Positions 11,886 to 19,744 of a DNA stretch of 31,442 nucleotides are shown one piece after another. The stretch's first letter is position 1, and every line of letters begins with the position of its first letter. Made by a program: the position numbers and the translations under genes. The DNA is from a virus. Below the pieces are notes generated by a model. It ran no database searches, was not told where the DNA came from, and worked only from the letters and a program-made list of their open reading frames with translations. The stretch spans positions 1 to 31,442 of the IMG/VR virus record IMGVR_UViG_3300047457_000368, one strand, 5' to 3'.

Positions 11886-12838
11886 ATTCTTTTATTACGG
11901 ACCTCAAATTCTTTGGAACCGTGTAAATCTACCATACAGAATCCGTGATTCCAAGAATTTATAGGCATATATTGAGGATGCAGTTCTGATAGGCATCCTA
12001 CAGACCAAGTTGTTACTATCTTACCCTCTATATTCTGTTCTGTGTGTTCTGATGACCTGTGATGGTGACCACAGATAGTGTTAGCCTTAGCCCTTAAATA
12101 AAGTCCTCTTGCTATGTTTACCGGACTTATAATAGAGGAGGCAAATTCGTGACCGTGAACTATATTTAGGTCATTGGCCTTTATTATCCTTTTGTCGGTA
12201 ATAAATTTAATACCTGTGACTCTTTTCTTTATTAGATTTTCTAATTCAAAGTCTTCAACACCATTTAGCTCACCTAACTTCTGCCATAGGTAATGTTGGT
12301 ATCTTTCATCGTGGTTACCAAACTTAAAGTAAATCTGACAGTCTAAAGTCTTTTGGATGACTTCTATAACCTGGCAACCTATAGAAAGTTCAGTAGCAAA
12401 GTCTTTCTTTCGTGGGTCTTTTAGGAATCTACTGAGACCGTGAAAGTCAAAAAGGTCACCTCCTAATATAACAGCATCAGGTTTCTCTTTCTTAGCGAAG
12501 TCTAAAGTAGCAGTCAAAGCCCCTATGGAATGATAAGGGCAATGGATATCAAATAAGCATAGAATCCTCTTAGCTTTAACTATGTAAGGCTCATAGGTTG
12601 ACTCATCTGATTCAGGGAGTTTGTAAGGATTAAGAGGTCTTGGTCCTTGACTATGGCTTTTTTTTATTCCACTACTACTATTGCCATTTTGACCTTGAAT
12701 GGTCCTAATAGTTGTACGGATAGCCTCTACTGAAGGGAACAGTTGTTTGTTCTCTGCATAGATTATCCTTGCTAATTTTAAATTAGGAAAGTCAGGATAC
12801 TTGTCTCGGTATGCCCTGACAACAGATACTTTGGTCAT
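11864..12838 (-). CDS. Calcineurin-like metallophosphoesterase with N-terminal HTH-like region
   Basis: A 324-aa dimetal phosphoesterase. All metal-ligand motifs are present in order: D97-I-H99 (FDIHCPYH), GGDLFD (126-131), GNHDE (174-178), VHGH (227-230) and GHHH (257-260). Residues 1-50 look like an HTH (PNLKLARIIYAEN, then SVEAIRTTIRTI) joined by a Ser/Gly-rich linker to the catalytic domain, an arrangement I know from phage phosphoesterases. Substrates may be nucleic acid ends, cyclic nucleotides or phosphoproteins; nothing here decides. It lies in the tail of the late block after the lysis genes. Confidence 0.85.
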   Translation of the reverse strand: MTKVSVVRAYRDKYPDFPNLKLARIIYAENKQLFPSVEAIRTTIRTIQGQNGNSSSGIKKSHSQGPRPLNPYKLPESDESTYEPYIVKAKRILCLFDIHCPYHSIGALTATLDFAKKEKPDAVILGGDLFDFHGLSRFLKDPRKKDFATELSIGCQVIEVIQKTLDCQIYFKFGNHDERYQHYLWQKLGELNGVEDFELENLIKKRVTGIKFITDKRIIKANDLNIVHGHEFASSIISPVNIARGLYLRAKANTICGHHHRSSEHTEQNIEGKIVTTWSVGCLSELHPQYMPINSWNHGFCMVDLHGSKEFEVRNKRIWKGQIL

Positions 12839-12847
12839 AGTTAGCTT

Positions 12848-12982
12848 TTAATGAGCTTTCTTAATCTCAAAGCCAGCGACCTTAACCTTTAGTGAGTCCT
12901 TTACTACTTTACCATCCGTGTAAACTTTTTGCACGGTGCAGGCTGATAAATTGCACAATAAAATTAAAAGTAAAAGTCTCAT
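12848..12982 (-). CDS. Small lipoprotein, 44 aa (lysis region)
   Basis: ATG at 12980-12982 to TAA at 12848-12850. MRLLLLILLCNLSACTVQK has a lipobox L-S-A-C with Cys15, so the mature peptide would be ~30 residues, basic and anchored to a membrane. It starts 8 bp after the lysozyme stop. The position invites comparison with o-spanin (Rz1-like) or exclusion lipoproteins; it lacks the proline-rich body of Rz1, so the role is open. Confidence 0.65.
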   Translation of the reverse strand: MRLLLLILLCNLSACTVQKVYTDGKVVKDSLKVKVAGFEIKKAH

Positions 12983-12989
12983 AAAAAAA

Positions 12990-13421
12990 TTATTTTAAGT
13001 ATAGATTATATTCTGCTTGTCTGCGATTGGTAAGGCCTTTGATTTCCTTACCTCCTGCTTTGTTCCATCTTAGGAACTGCTTAGCAACTTCCTCTTTAGA
13101 AGCTCCAGCATTTAACAGTCTTAAAAGGGTTGATCTCTTAAAAGCCCCAAAGCCTATGTTGTAGGTTAATGATGTTAAAGCTGTCCATTGGTTGTCATTT
13201 AAGGGAACTGTGATGACTTTTCTCATTTTAGCTTGAAGATTGTCAACCTCAATCTTTAACCACCTTTCTGCTGTTTCTAAGGATATCTCATCCCCTTCTT
13301 TTATGGGATTGCCTGTGTCAAGGTTAAAAATGTTCCCAAAACCCACAGTCCAAATCCCTACCGAATCTTTATAAGCCTTTAGTTTTAACCCTTCAAATTG
13401 TTGTATGGTGTCAAGTGCCAT
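12990..13421 (-). CDS. Endolysin, GH24 (T4-type) lysozyme
   Basis: A 143-aa muramidase that cuts the MurNAc-GlcNAc bond of peptidoglycan. The E-8aa-D-5aa-T triad is visible: Glu10 (QFEGLKLKAYKD), Asp19 and Thr25 (IWTVGFGN). Further family marks are LNDNQWTALTSLTYNIGFGAFKRSTLL (94-120) and GLTNRRQAEYNLYL at the end. There is no signal peptide or SAR helix, so a holin is needed. It overlaps the spanin-like gene by 37 bp; that overlap and the adjacent holin-like genes make a compact lysis cassette. Confidence 0.95.
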   Translation of the reverse strand: MALDTIQQFEGLKLKAYKDSVGIWTVGFGNIFNLDTGNPIKEGDEISLETAERWLKIEVDNLQAKMRKVITVPLNDNQWTALTSLTYNIGFGAFKRSTLLRLLNAGASKEEVAKQFLRWNKAGGKEIKGLTNRRQAEYNLYLK

Positions 13422-13933
13422 CTGATTAACTTAATTACAGGTTTTCTAATGGTAAACCCTAATATGCCACAAAGGACTAAAATAAGCCAATTTAAGCGAC
13501 TTTTTGCCTTAGCCTTATAATCTGCCAACTCAGAGATTAAAGTGCCTCTATTAGCCTCTAATTGGCTCACACGGACACTTAAAGCCTCTACCTTAGCCCT
13601 ATCCTCTACCTTAATAACCTTAGTAAGTGTTTTTGTCTTAATAATCTCTAATGGTTTATACTCAATTTGATAAAGCGTGTCATTGACTCTTAGGGTATCA
13701 AAAATATACTCCCCACTTAAAAAAGTGTCTATTTTGACTAAGGTGTCTTTGATGTAAGTAGTATCTTTAATTGGAAACCTCTCAGAACAGATAGCAGGAA
13801 GCCGCCCAGCACTTGCCAAGCGAGCCTCTGCCTTAGATAGCTGCTTACCAGGATTGCAGCCAATGGTCACAAAAAGCAATAAAATGGTGACAAAATTTAA
13901 TAAAATTCGGTCAGTATGATGACAAAATCTCAT
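13385..13933 (-). CDS. Spanin-like membrane lipoprotein, 182 aa
   Basis: The N-terminus has a hydrophobic segment LLNFVTILLLFVTIGC ending in a lipobox-like TIGC (Cys26). A beta-rich periplasmic-looking stretch (DTTYIKDTLVKIDTFL...IFDTLRVNDTLYQI) and a coiled coil (VEALSVRVSQLEANRGTLISELADYKAKA) follow, and a second membrane helix LNWLILVLCGILGFTI lies near residue 148-163. Lipid anchor, coiled coil and inner-membrane helix in one chain suggest a unimolecular spanin that links both membranes in lysis. Neighbouring lysozyme and holin-like genes support this. Fold is inferred from pattern. Confidence 0.6.
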   Translation of the reverse strand: MRFCHHTDRILLNFVTILLLFVTIGCNPGKQLSKAEARLASAGRLPAICSERFPIKDTTYIKDTLVKIDTFLSGEYIFDTLRVNDTLYQIEYKPLEIIKTKTLTKVIKVEDRAKVEALSVRVSQLEANRGTLISELADYKAKAKSRLNWLILVLCGILGFTIRKPVIKLIRWHLTPYNNLKG

Positions 13934-13942
13934 AAAATTTAG

Positions 13943-14167
13943 TCAGTCCTTTTTAAGGATTTCCCCTTGACTATTAGTCAAAAGATTCTTTAACAGATAA
14001 GAAAGTCCTGCTGTAAGTCCTACAATGCCAGCACTCTTAAATTCAGTTAAGGTTGGTAAAACCCCTGAGTCTAAAGTAGTGACAATCCCTGTAAGGGCAG
14101 CACTAAGGAAAGCGACAATAAAACCTTTTAGAAGGTCTTGGCTGTTTAAGTTCAAAAAGTTACTCAT
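13943..14167 (-). CDS. Holin-like protein with two membrane segments (74 aa)
   Basis: Two hydrophobic stretches, about residues 13-31 (LKGFIVAFLSAALTGIVTT) and 45-61 (SAGIVGLTAGLSYLLKN), separated by a short loop and ended by a charged tail ILKKD. Size, topology and position next to the lysozyme match class II holins. Starts in an overlap with the next gene upstream (ATGA-like). Confidence 0.68.
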   Translation of the reverse strand: MSNFLNLNSQDLLKGFIVAFLSAALTGIVTTLDSGVLPTLTEFKSAGIVGLTAGLSYLLKNLLTNSQGEILKKD

Positions 14168-14382
14168 TTGTCCTGTTTATTTGATAATTGAATAGACAAG
14201 TCTGTTAGTTGGGCAGATATTTGATCCAACTTCTTAAACAAAATGTCATCTTTGCTTTCAGCAGTTTTAACTCTGACATCTAATTCAGCAAGTTTTACCT
14301 GCACATCTACCCATAGTTTAATGATAGCACCAGCACTTAAAATGGCGTGGCCTATGATAAACATTATCCAACTCTGTGTCAT
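14164..14382 (-). CDS. Membrane-anchored coiled-coil protein, XhlA/holin-like (72 aa)
   Basis: One N-terminal hydrophobic helix (IMFIIGHAILSAGAIIKLWV) followed by a long heptad-like helix (VKLAELDVRVKTAESKDDILFKKLDQISAQLTDL). This shape recalls XhlA-type proteins that assist holins, with orientation reversed. It overlaps both neighbours by 4 bp inside the lysis cassette. Confidence 0.6.
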   Translation of the reverse strand: MTQSWIMFIIGHAILSAGAIIKLWVDVQVKLAELDVRVKTAESKDDILFKKLDQISAQLTDLSIQLSNKQDK

Positions 14383-14573
14383 TTTTTGTTTTGTTCTTGT
14401 ACTTGTTGAGCAATTTTAGCCCTAATACCTTCAGTTGCCTTAGCTGGTAACTCACCCAATGCAGAAAATACAACTTGTGTTTCCTCTGCTGTTAGGGTTA
14501 GAGTATAAGTTTTAGGCTCTTGTGTTGTAAAGGACAAAAGACCGATTGCTGCAATTAATAGTAGTTTTTTCAT
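14379..14573 (-). CDS. Small secreted protein, 64 aa
   Basis: A clear signal peptide (MKKLLLIAAIGLLSFTTQEP) precedes a short mature part with TYTLTLTAEETQVVFSALGELPAKATEG, which resembles small helical proteins repeatedly seen beside fibre genes in Bacteroidota phages. Role unknown. The gene lies between the DUF7936-like virion protein and the lysis cassette. Confidence 0.68.
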   Translation of the reverse strand: MKKLLLIAAIGLLSFTTQEPKTYTLTLTAEETQVVFSALGELPAKATEGIRAKIAQQVQEQNKK

Positions 14574-14580
14574 ATGTTGT

Positions 14581-14916
14581 TTAATTTGTTGACCAGGGTA
14601 ATGGAGGTGTCACAATAGGAGGATTCTTTTGGTTAGCTATTTGTGTTGCTAAGTTAGCTTGCATTGCAGGGACATCCAAAAGATTTATAAGCCATCCTTC
14701 TACTTGTGCTTGTGTCAACTCATTGTAAGGAGTGAAGTTAGCAGGATCAGGATTAGGACAGTTTGTAGAACTGTACACTTCAGCGAAGTAGGTCTTATCA
14801 CCATCTGTTTCATTAGCTTGATATCGCCAATGGATAGTATAAACTACATCTGTGAGGTCACCCTCTTTTGCTTTGCATTCAAGTTGGGAGATAACCCAAT
14901 TGTAAGTAATTGCCAT
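14581..14916 (-). CDS. DUF7936-like virion-associated protein, 111 aa
   Basis: The opening AITYNWVISQLECKAKEGDLTDVVYTIHWRY is a phrase found in a phage protein family (DUF7936) widespread near tail-fibre genes of aquatic phages. The middle carries TYFAEVYSSTNCPNPDP and a helix QAQVEGWLINLLDVPAM; the end is proline-rich. It is likely a fibre accessory or capping protein. Its start directly follows the fibre stop, behind an A-rich leader. Confidence 0.75.
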   Translation of the reverse strand: MAITYNWVISQLECKAKEGDLTDVVYTIHWRYQANETDGDKTYFAEVYSSTNCPNPDPANFTPYNELTQAQVEGWLINLLDVPAMQANLATQIANQKNPPIVTPPLPWSTN

Positions 14917-14917
14917 T

Positions 14918-17900
14918 TTATTTGTTTTTTATTAATTGTTTAAGTTCTTCTATTTCTTTTTTAAGATTGTCTATTTCAACATCTTTAGTTGTTTTTACAG
15001 GGATAGGTTTGTTATAAGTCTTATAACTTGCTGATGGACCACTTGAAGGTAAGGCTGCTGGATCAGGCTCAGGCTCAGGAAGGTAAGCTGTTAGTAGGTA
15101 ATAAACAACCCCATCAATCTCTACTTTTACTGCTGTTGTATTAGCACCACCTACAGAAACTCCTGCTTCTCCCAACTTCCAAGGCTTTGCCGTTCCACCA
15201 GAAGGTGCTGCGGTTTTGATTGAGCCAGCAAATTCTGCATTTTGTGCTGATGTTAATGTTAATGCTTTTGTTGAATTTGTAAAAAATTCCATTGGATAAT
15301 TTCCTGTACTATATAATACTGTTGCATAAGCAGTCGCACCAAATGCACTGCTTGTGCTACTTTCTCTACCAATGTAAGTAGTTCCGCCTGAATTAGTATT
15401 TTGAAACCATATAGAACCTGTTACAGCATTTCCTGTTTGTATAACTGCATTTACATCAGCAATAGTTAGTTTTCCATTAATATACCCATTTCCATTCACT
15501 TGCAGTTTGTAATCCCCTGCATCACTTGTGGTGTTTATTAAGAATTCCCCTGAAGTATTAAATCTTGCCCATTCTGTTCCACCAAACATATTTGAAAAAG
15601 CTAATGGAGCAGCACTACCTAAAGAAAACGCAGTACCAGATTGAATGTAATTTGTTCCAGAATTATTTAATATGCGAAAAGCAGTTCCAGCATCTTGAAC
15701 ACCTAATGTTGTTCCACTACTTGAATATAAATGTAATAAGTATGAAGGACTTGAAGTACCTATACCTACGTTGCCACCTGAAGAAATATAAAGCCTATCC
15801 GAAAATGTAGTTCCAGTTTGTGTAGTAGATTGTCTGATTGAAAAGTCACCAAAAGCAACAACATCGTTTCTTAATTGCCATCTCCTTGAGGAGGCATCTG
15901 AAGCATTTTCAAAGTTTATACCACCTAAATTATTAGTAATATTTCCTATTGTAAATTGACCATAACCATTAGTTGTTCCCAAAGCTAAATATCCGCCACT
16001 ACTTATTCTCATAGCCTCCGCTCCTGCACTCCAAAATGACATAAAATCACTCGTATGGCTATAACGAATTACACCACGATTATCAGCATCTGGGTCAGAG
16101 AAAAAGATGTCAGCCGTATTGTTATTTGCTGCACGTATGTTTAATACTGTTTGACCAGTAGTTTGAACATCTAATCTGTATGCTGGACTTGAAGTGCCAA
16201 TTCCAACCGAGCCACCTGATGTGATAGTAAATCTCTCTTGTCCAGCAACACCATCATAAATTCTAAATCTTCCATTTGCTCCTAATCCTTGTAATAGCCA
16301 TTCGTATGGAGAAGTACCACTTGCATTTTTAAGCATAATATCTGATGCTCCACTTGCTCCAGTAGATGTTATTCTTGCTCTTGTATCTCCACTACCGTTA
16401 TAGATTTCTAATTTACTGTTAGGGGAAGTTATACCAATACCAAGATTTCCCGAAGCATCCAAGGTCATAGCTTGTGTAAAGGATATGGCATTACCTGCTG
16501 TGCCACTTGCGGCTATATTCCACCTATGCTGACCATTAACTTGTAGGTATTGTGAAGCAAACCCAGTAGCAGTATATTTCCATCCCGAATTGTTATATCC
16601 ACCTTGTGTAAGATATAATTCAGAAGTTGAGAAAGAAGCAAGATTTCCAGCTGATTCATCAAATGATTTAAAGGTACTTCCCCACGCAGAAGGGGCTACT
16701 GAAAGTCCTAAATTACCAGAGGCATCTAAACGCATTGCCTCTGCGCCATCAATTCTAAAACGCATTGAGGTACTTGCACCAGTGTTGCCCTCATCTGCCA
16801 TTAATTGTAAAGTACCAGCCGTATTGGATTGTATTTGTGAATAAGGCCCACTTGTACTTGTTATTCTAAATATAGGATTTGCCTCTCCACTTATTTCAAG
16901 TTTTGTGTTAGGGGAAGAAGTACCAATACCCAAGCCAGTAGAGGTAAGACGCATTTGCTCGGTGTTATTAGTACCGAATGTAATTGCTGCATTATAAAAA
17001 TTAGTTAAAGAAACTATATCTGTTGAACTATTTATTGATATATTAAAACCATTTGAATTTGCCGCTAAAGCCTTTTGTCTATAATCTCCGATAAGTTCCA
17101 GTTTTGCCGCAGCCGCAGGAGCAATAGTTCCAATACCTACTGATGTACCATTATCAAAGATTTGACTATTTCCTATTGCACTAGAACTTGTAAACTTGGG
17201 GATATAGTTGGTAGTACCTGTGCCTGATATACCATTGGCTAAGGTATCTGCTATGCTAAGAGTTCCCGAAGCATTAATTCTTAAAGCCTTTGTGCCTACG
17301 CCTGTGGGAAGTCCTGACATTCTTACCCCTCTCTTAAATCTTGCACCATTCTCTACAGTTAACATTGAGTCAGTAGCCGCACCCGATCCAATACCTACAT
17401 TTCCATTGTTTAAGATAGAAACCCTTGTAGCTGAGTTAGTTATTAAGTTCATCTCAGAGTTTACAAAAGTACCAATCTGCATAGCAGATGAACTTGAATT
17501 GACTACACTTTGTATAGTGGAGCCATTATTGGCATAGAATTTAAATGTACCTACATTACTTGAATTGCCTAAAATACTTAAAGCCCCATCTGAAGCAGTC
17601 TCAGCCACCATTAATCTTGTTTGAGGAGATGTTGTAGAAACACCTATTCTTCCACTACTTTGAAAAATCTGAGAAGTATCTATTGTATTAGTTCCTGTAG
17701 CCTTAGTCAAATAACCACTTACCAAACTACCACCAATCTTATTGTTAAAGGTTGACCAATCAGTTGTACTTAAAGCACCTCTATTAGTCGCTGAGGCTGT
17801 AGGTAAGTTAAAAGTATGGGTTGCAGTAGACGAATTAATATTAAAGTCTGTTCCTGAGGTCCCTGTTACTAAATACTGAGCAGGAGCAGTTAACCCATTT

Positions 17901-18802
17901 ATCGCACCAATACCTGTAGTAAAAGTTGTATGTACCTCACCCACATAACCATTCTGTGTGTATAAAGTAACAGTCTTACCATTTGTATTTGAGATATAAA
18001 ATTGAATGACTATCCGATCTGTAATAGCCAAAGTTGTTGTAGGAATAGTAACAGACCAACTATATAAATTAGGGGTAGCCCCTTCAGTAATTTGCTCAAT
18101 AGGTGAAGTAGCAATAGTTGTAATCGTAGAACCATCCCACTTTTCTACTTCAACCCAAATCTCAGCGTGGTTTGCACCACCTCCTGTCTCACTGAGCCAA
18201 GCATCTACACTCCAAACACCAGCAGGAATCTCTAAAAGTCCGGGTTTACCGGGATCAGTAATAAAGTTGGCAATATTACCTGTAGTTGACCTTGTGAAGT
18301 TAGCAGCAGCCCCTGTGTTGGCAGTATCACCTAATTCATACATCTGTAAGCCACCAATAGTACCCATATCAACACCACCATTGAAGTAGTAAACCTTACC
18401 ACCTCCTCCACCACCTGGTGAACCTGTACTATCGTTAAAAGCCCAAGTGTGAACTCCACCTTTTACATAAAAGATAGAATCTGAGCCACTTTTCTTATAT
18501 ACCTGAGTGACATACTTATTAGTCGTATCTGAGGGGTTTATAGAACCTCTTAGCTTAATCCATTGAGTACCTGTGTAAGTGTAAACACTTGAATCAGAGG
18601 TGTTATAAAACAAACCTCCACTATTGGTGGACCCTCCTGTTCTTAATGAAGGTGTTGAACCTTTAGGAATGTGAAAGGTAGAGTCAAACATACCAGCAAT
18701 CCACCGATAGCGGCCATTGATGTTTGTATAGTTACTCGGTGCTTGTGCAAAGGCTGTCTGCCCAATTACAAGCAAAAAAACTAATTTAAGGATTTGTTTC
18801 AT
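14918..18802 (-). CDS. Tail fibre/receptor-binding protein with GIGTSSP repeats and a signal peptide
   Basis: A 1294-aa elongated fibre. It begins with a canonical Sec signal (MKQILKLVFLLVIGQTAFAQ, cut after AFA), then NGRYRWIAGMFDSTFHIPKG, common to Bacteroidota phage fibres. From about residue 370 on there are at least eight units built on S/A-x-G-N/S-V/L-G-I-G-T-x-S-P, each followed by 60-110 variable residues, a pattern of trimeric beta-rich fibres. The C-terminal end has EPEPEPDPAALP, a linker, and a 20-residue coiled coil (EIDNLKKEIEELKQLI). I see no S74 chaperone peptidase. It probably binds the host surface. The signal peptide is odd for a virion protein. Confidence 0.86.
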   Translation of the reverse strand: MKQILKLVFLLVIGQTAFAQAPSNYTNINGRYRWIAGMFDSTFHIPKGSTPSLRTGGSTNSGGLFYNTSDSSVYTYTGTQWIKLRGSINPSDTTNKYVTQVYKKSGSDSIFYVKGGVHTWAFNDSTGSPGGGGGGKVYYFNGGVDMGTIGGLQMYELGDTANTGAAANFTRSTTGNIANFITDPGKPGLLEIPAGVWSVDAWLSETGGGANHAEIWVEVEKWDGSTITTIATSPIEQITEGATPNLYSWSVTIPTTTLAITDRIVIQFYISNTNGKTVTLYTQNGYVGEVHTTFTTGIGAINGLTAPAQYLVTGTSGTDFNINSSTATHTFNLPTASATNRGALSTTDWSTFNNKIGGSLVSGYLTKATGTNTIDTSQIFQSSGRIGVSTTSPQTRLMVAETASDGALSILGNSSNVGTFKFYANNGSTIQSVVNSSSSAMQIGTFVNSEMNLITNSATRVSILNNGNVGIGSGAATDSMLTVENGARFKRGVRMSGLPTGVGTKALRINASGTLSIADTLANGISGTGTTNYIPKFTSSSAIGNSQIFDNGTSVGIGTIAPAAAAKLELIGDYRQKALAANSNGFNISINSSTDIVSLTNFYNAAITFGTNNTEQMRLTSTGLGIGTSSPNTKLEISGEANPIFRITSTSGPYSQIQSNTAGTLQLMADEGNTGASTSMRFRIDGAEAMRLDASGNLGLSVAPSAWGSTFKSFDESAGNLASFSTSELYLTQGGYNNSGWKYTATGFASQYLQVNGQHRWNIAASGTAGNAISFTQAMTLDASGNLGIGITSPNSKLEIYNGSGDTRARITSTGASGASDIMLKNASGTSPYEWLLQGLGANGRFRIYDGVAGQERFTITSGGSVGIGTSSPAYRLDVQTTGQTVLNIRAANNNTADIFFSDPDADNRGVIRYSHTSDFMSFWSAGAEAMRISSGGYLALGTTNGYGQFTIGNITNNLGGINFENASDASSRRWQLRNDVVAFGDFSIRQSTTQTGTTFSDRLYISSGGNVGIGTSSPSYLLHLYSSSGTTLGVQDAGTAFRILNNSGTNYIQSGTAFSLGSAAPLAFSNMFGGTEWARFNTSGEFLINTTSDAGDYKLQVNGNGYINGKLTIADVNAVIQTGNAVTGSIWFQNTNSGGTTYIGRESSTSSAFGATAYATVLYSTGNYPMEFFTNSTKALTLTSAQNAEFAGSIKTAAPSGGTAKPWKLGEAGVSVGGANTTAVKVEIDGVVYYLLTAYLPEPEPDPAALPSSGPSASYKTYNKPIPVKTTKDVEIDNLKKEIEELKQLIKNK

Positions 18803-19037
18803 ATACTATATTAACTGATTCATTAGGGTTAAAAGGAATATCACTACTAAAAAATATAACTCCATAAGCAGGCTGATGTAATACTTGCCTACTTGTAATG
18901 GCTAAATCATTATTACTAACTAAAATATCATAGGTCACACCTTCTCTTGCCACCATTAAAACTTTAGTGTAGGCAAAAGCCGCATCTGTAATCTCATTAA
19001 GAGTCGGACTCGGATAAAATGTTTTTTCTACTGTCAT
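18786..19037 (-). CDS. Small tail protein, paralogue of the C-terminal module of the next gene (83 aa)
   Basis: The frame is open to 19058 but the start at 19037 overlaps the upstream stop as TAATG and is preferred. The chain shares REGVTYD, then GVIFFSSDIPFNPNESV, with the last ~80 residues of the 235-aa tail protein (REGTVYD, GRITFDSNIPFNPGETV). It therefore looks like a free-standing duplicate of that domain. It overlaps the fibre gene by 17 bp. Likely at the tail tip near the fibre. Confidence 0.7.
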   Translation of the reverse strand: MTVEKTFYPSPTLNEITDAAFAYTKVLMVAREGVTYDILVSNNDLAITSRQVLHQPAYGVIFFSSDIPFNPNESVNIVYETNP

Positions 19038-19744
19038 TAGTCTTTCCACATTGCCCAAACTGTCTCGCCTGGGTTAAAAGGTATATTTGAATCAAATGTA
19101 ATCCTACCCAATGCACTATTAAATAATGCAGTCCGATTTGATGGACTTCCCGTGGTTATAGGATCATAAACTGTTCCCTCCCTACTGATAGCAAGTATTG
19201 TCTTGCCTTGTAAGGTCTTGCCATAAAATGACAATCCTGACACATAGTTCTGTCCGGCAGTAGCACTCCAAAAGTCAGAGTCAACATTCTCATCTGCTGT
19301 TGGACTTGATGGACTTGCATCCATAACAAAAGCCCCTGTGCCTATGATATTAACCGTACATTGTACGAAACTCTGAACATCCCCACTAATAGGTAAGTTC
19401 TGTATCAAAGCCTCTCCTTCTATTGTTCTAACATCACCATCTAAGTTAGTAAACTCAAACTGCCACTCTTGGACAGCCCTTGCTACTGATTGTTGCATTA
19501 AGTAGAAAGGTGAATATCTGTCTCCATCATTGTTAGTTACCAAAACTCCTGATGCAGAACCAGACCATTCAGTTCTTCTTATTCTCCTTTTAGTAAATAA
19601 CCCATCATTTACTGAGGTTCTATTGATAATCTCATTAGTCATCTCAAAAGAGCAAGACTTAGCACAAAATACAGGGTAAAATGTGCCACTCACCTTTATA
19701 GAGGCAATCATATTGGAACCTCTTACTACTTTAGGGTCATTCAT
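19037..19744 (-). CDS. Tail tube-like distal tail protein with C-terminal extra module (235 aa)
   Basis: The first ~150 residues are beta-rich (SGTFYPVFCAKSCSFEMTNEIINRTS..., WSGSASGVLVTNN, WQFEFTNLDGDVRTIEGEALIQNLP, FVQCTVNIIGTG) in the order of siphovirus tail-tube proteins: an opening hairpin, a long loop and a closing sheet. It lies below the tape measure and tail-tip genes, so it may be a second tube-like ring or a hub part, not the main tube (24475-24900). The last ~80 residues form the module duplicated in the next gene. Confidence 0.65.
   Translation of the reverse strand: MNDPKVVRGSNMIASIKVSGTFYPVFCAKSCSFEMTNEIINRTSVNDGLFTKRRIRRTEWSGSASGVLVTNNDGDRYSPFYLMQQSVARAVQEWQFEFTNLDGDVRTIEGEALIQNLPISGDVQSFVQCTVNIIGTGAFVMDASPSSPTADENVDSDFWSATAGQNYVSGLSFYGKTLQGKTILAISREGTVYDPITTGSPSNRTALFNSALGRITFDSNIPFNPGETVWAMWKD

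Noticed and set aside
15565-18389. Plus-strand open frames opposite the fibre gene
   Set aside because: They are shadows of the fibre's strong codon pattern, without leaders, promoters or recognisable domains. The same holds for the plus-strand frames opposite the tape measure, tail-tip, capsid and protease genes.
14918-18802. Recurring short DNA motifs in the fibre gene as a CRISPR-like or tandem repeat array
   Set aside because: The repeats encode GIGTSSP-type protein units in one continuous frame with variable spacing; there are no identical direct repeats with unique spacers.
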